Shown: piece after piece, positions 63,779 to 64,000 of the stretch
Layout of the letters: each line of letters starts with the position of its first letter
Numbering within the stretch: position 1 is the stretch's first letter
Assembly: GCF_003286415.2 (NCBI RefSeq)
Contig: NZ_CP043450.1
Span: 3,472,001 to 3,536,000, forward strand
From: Mucilaginibacter rubeus
Lineage (GTDB): Bacteria > Bacteroidota > Bacteroidia > Sphingobacteriales > Sphingobacteriaceae
Reading direction: 5' to 3'
DNA length: 64,000 bases
Translations under genes and position numbers: made by a program
The notes under the pieces: generated by a model
Told to the model about the DNA's origin: nothing
The model's input: only the letters and a program-made list of their open reading frames with translations
Database searches by the model: none

Positions 63779-64000
63779 ATGGGAAAACCTACAGGATTTC
63801 AGGAGTTTAATCGCGAACTTCCATCAAAAGTTCCGGCTACTGAACGCGTTAAGAACTATAACGAATTTGTTAATTTATACACCGAAGAGAAACTTAACCA
63901 GCAATCGGCGCGGTGCATGAATTGCGGTATCCCTTTCTGCCATTCGGGATGCCCCCTGGGTAACATCATCCCTGAGTTTAACGATGCAGTGTATCGTAAA
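63779..64000 (+). CDS. gltD: Glutamate synthase small subunit, 3' part outside window
   Basis: An ATG at 63779, three bases after the gltB stop, opens 74 codons to the window edge: MGKPTGFQEFNRELP, then SARCMNCGIPFCHSGCPLGNIIPEFND. The Cys pattern (C-x2-C-x4-C-x3-C) is that of the N-terminal 4Fe-4S domain of GltD. The FAD/NADPH domains lie beyond the edge. It delivers electrons from NADPH to the large subunit. Confidence 0.95.
   Translation, partial: MGKPTGFQEFNRELPSKVPATERVKNYNEFVNLYTEEKLNQQSARCMNCGIPFCHSGCPLGNIIPEFNDAVYRK

Overview
The window looks like chromosomal DNA of a member of the Bacteroidota, most likely family Sphingobacteriaceae and plausibly Mucilaginibacter or a close relative. 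The reasons are the moderate GC content, several sites close to the Bacteroidota TAnnTTTG minus-7 promoter element, poor Shine-Dalgarno signals, and the gene families present (DUF3857/transglutaminase pairs, an STAS/SEC14-type protein, a FAS1 protein, a Prx6/Crp neighbourhood, an AA-type Gfo/Idh/MocA protein with a signal peptide, a Thg1-like protein). The genus is an inference from style, not a measured match. Many start codons listed here are moved inward to an ATG that avoids overlap with the neighbour or begins a clear signal peptide.

Layout. 0-9.7 kb: a FAS1-domain protein cut by the window edge, small regulators and membrane proteins, a TetR/DHA2 efflux pump pair with two striking palindromes, a secreted deacetylase-like protein, a frameshifted VOC/glyoxalase gene, a GNAT, and a divergent aldo/keto reductase/AraC pair. 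9.7-18.4 kb: a 1-Cys peroxiredoxin with tandem Crp/Fnr-like operators next to its Crp/Fnr regulator, then a cluster of drug-modification-like enzymes (FAD monooxygenase, rifampicin phosphotransferase Rph, MarR plus an APH-fold kinase) and a GAF histidine kinase. 18.4-29.2 kb: mostly minus-strand accessory-looking genes: a TAT-exported paralog of the 4.7-kb protein, a 1520-residue helicase-nuclease, a HExxH peptidase, an emfourin/M4 protease pair, a polynucleotide-kinase-like P-loop protein overlapping a Thg1-like 3'-5' polymerase, and two tandem tRNA-Ser(GCT) genes.

29.2-44.4 kb: mostly core functions: a PgpH-type HD phosphohydrolase, a SPFH / unknown / ribbon-helix-helix operon, thiolase, a POT peptide transporter, a polyprenol-phosphate mannosyltransferase-like enzyme, RuvB, an oxidoreductase, a NodB-type deacetylase lipoprotein, QueG and a DnaQ-like exonuclease. 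44.5-59 kb: two tandem DUF3857 proteins (one with a degenerate and one with an intact transglutaminase centre), a 42-residue membrane protein, an NlpC/P60 lipoprotein, MutS, an LtaS-like phosphoglycerol transferase/sulfatase, a KilA-N protein, a DUF2809/MpaB-like pair, a hexapeptide acetyltransferase, a Pro/Thr-rich exported protein, a lipoprotein and PpnP. 59.2-64 kb: glutamate synthase gltB and the start of gltD, cut by the window edge.

The most promising candidate for an under-described system is the kinase plus Thg1-like polymerase operon beside duplicated tRNA-Ser genes (about 27.5-29.2 kb), which has the parts expected of an RNA end-repair module. The SPFH/unknown/RHH operon and the tandem Crp-like operators are the next most interesting. 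Non-coding structure is rich: a ten-copy heptamer array on the queG stop codon, a related degenerate heptamer hairpin before ruvB, a 30-bp inverted repeat after mutS, and many strong bidirectional terminators.
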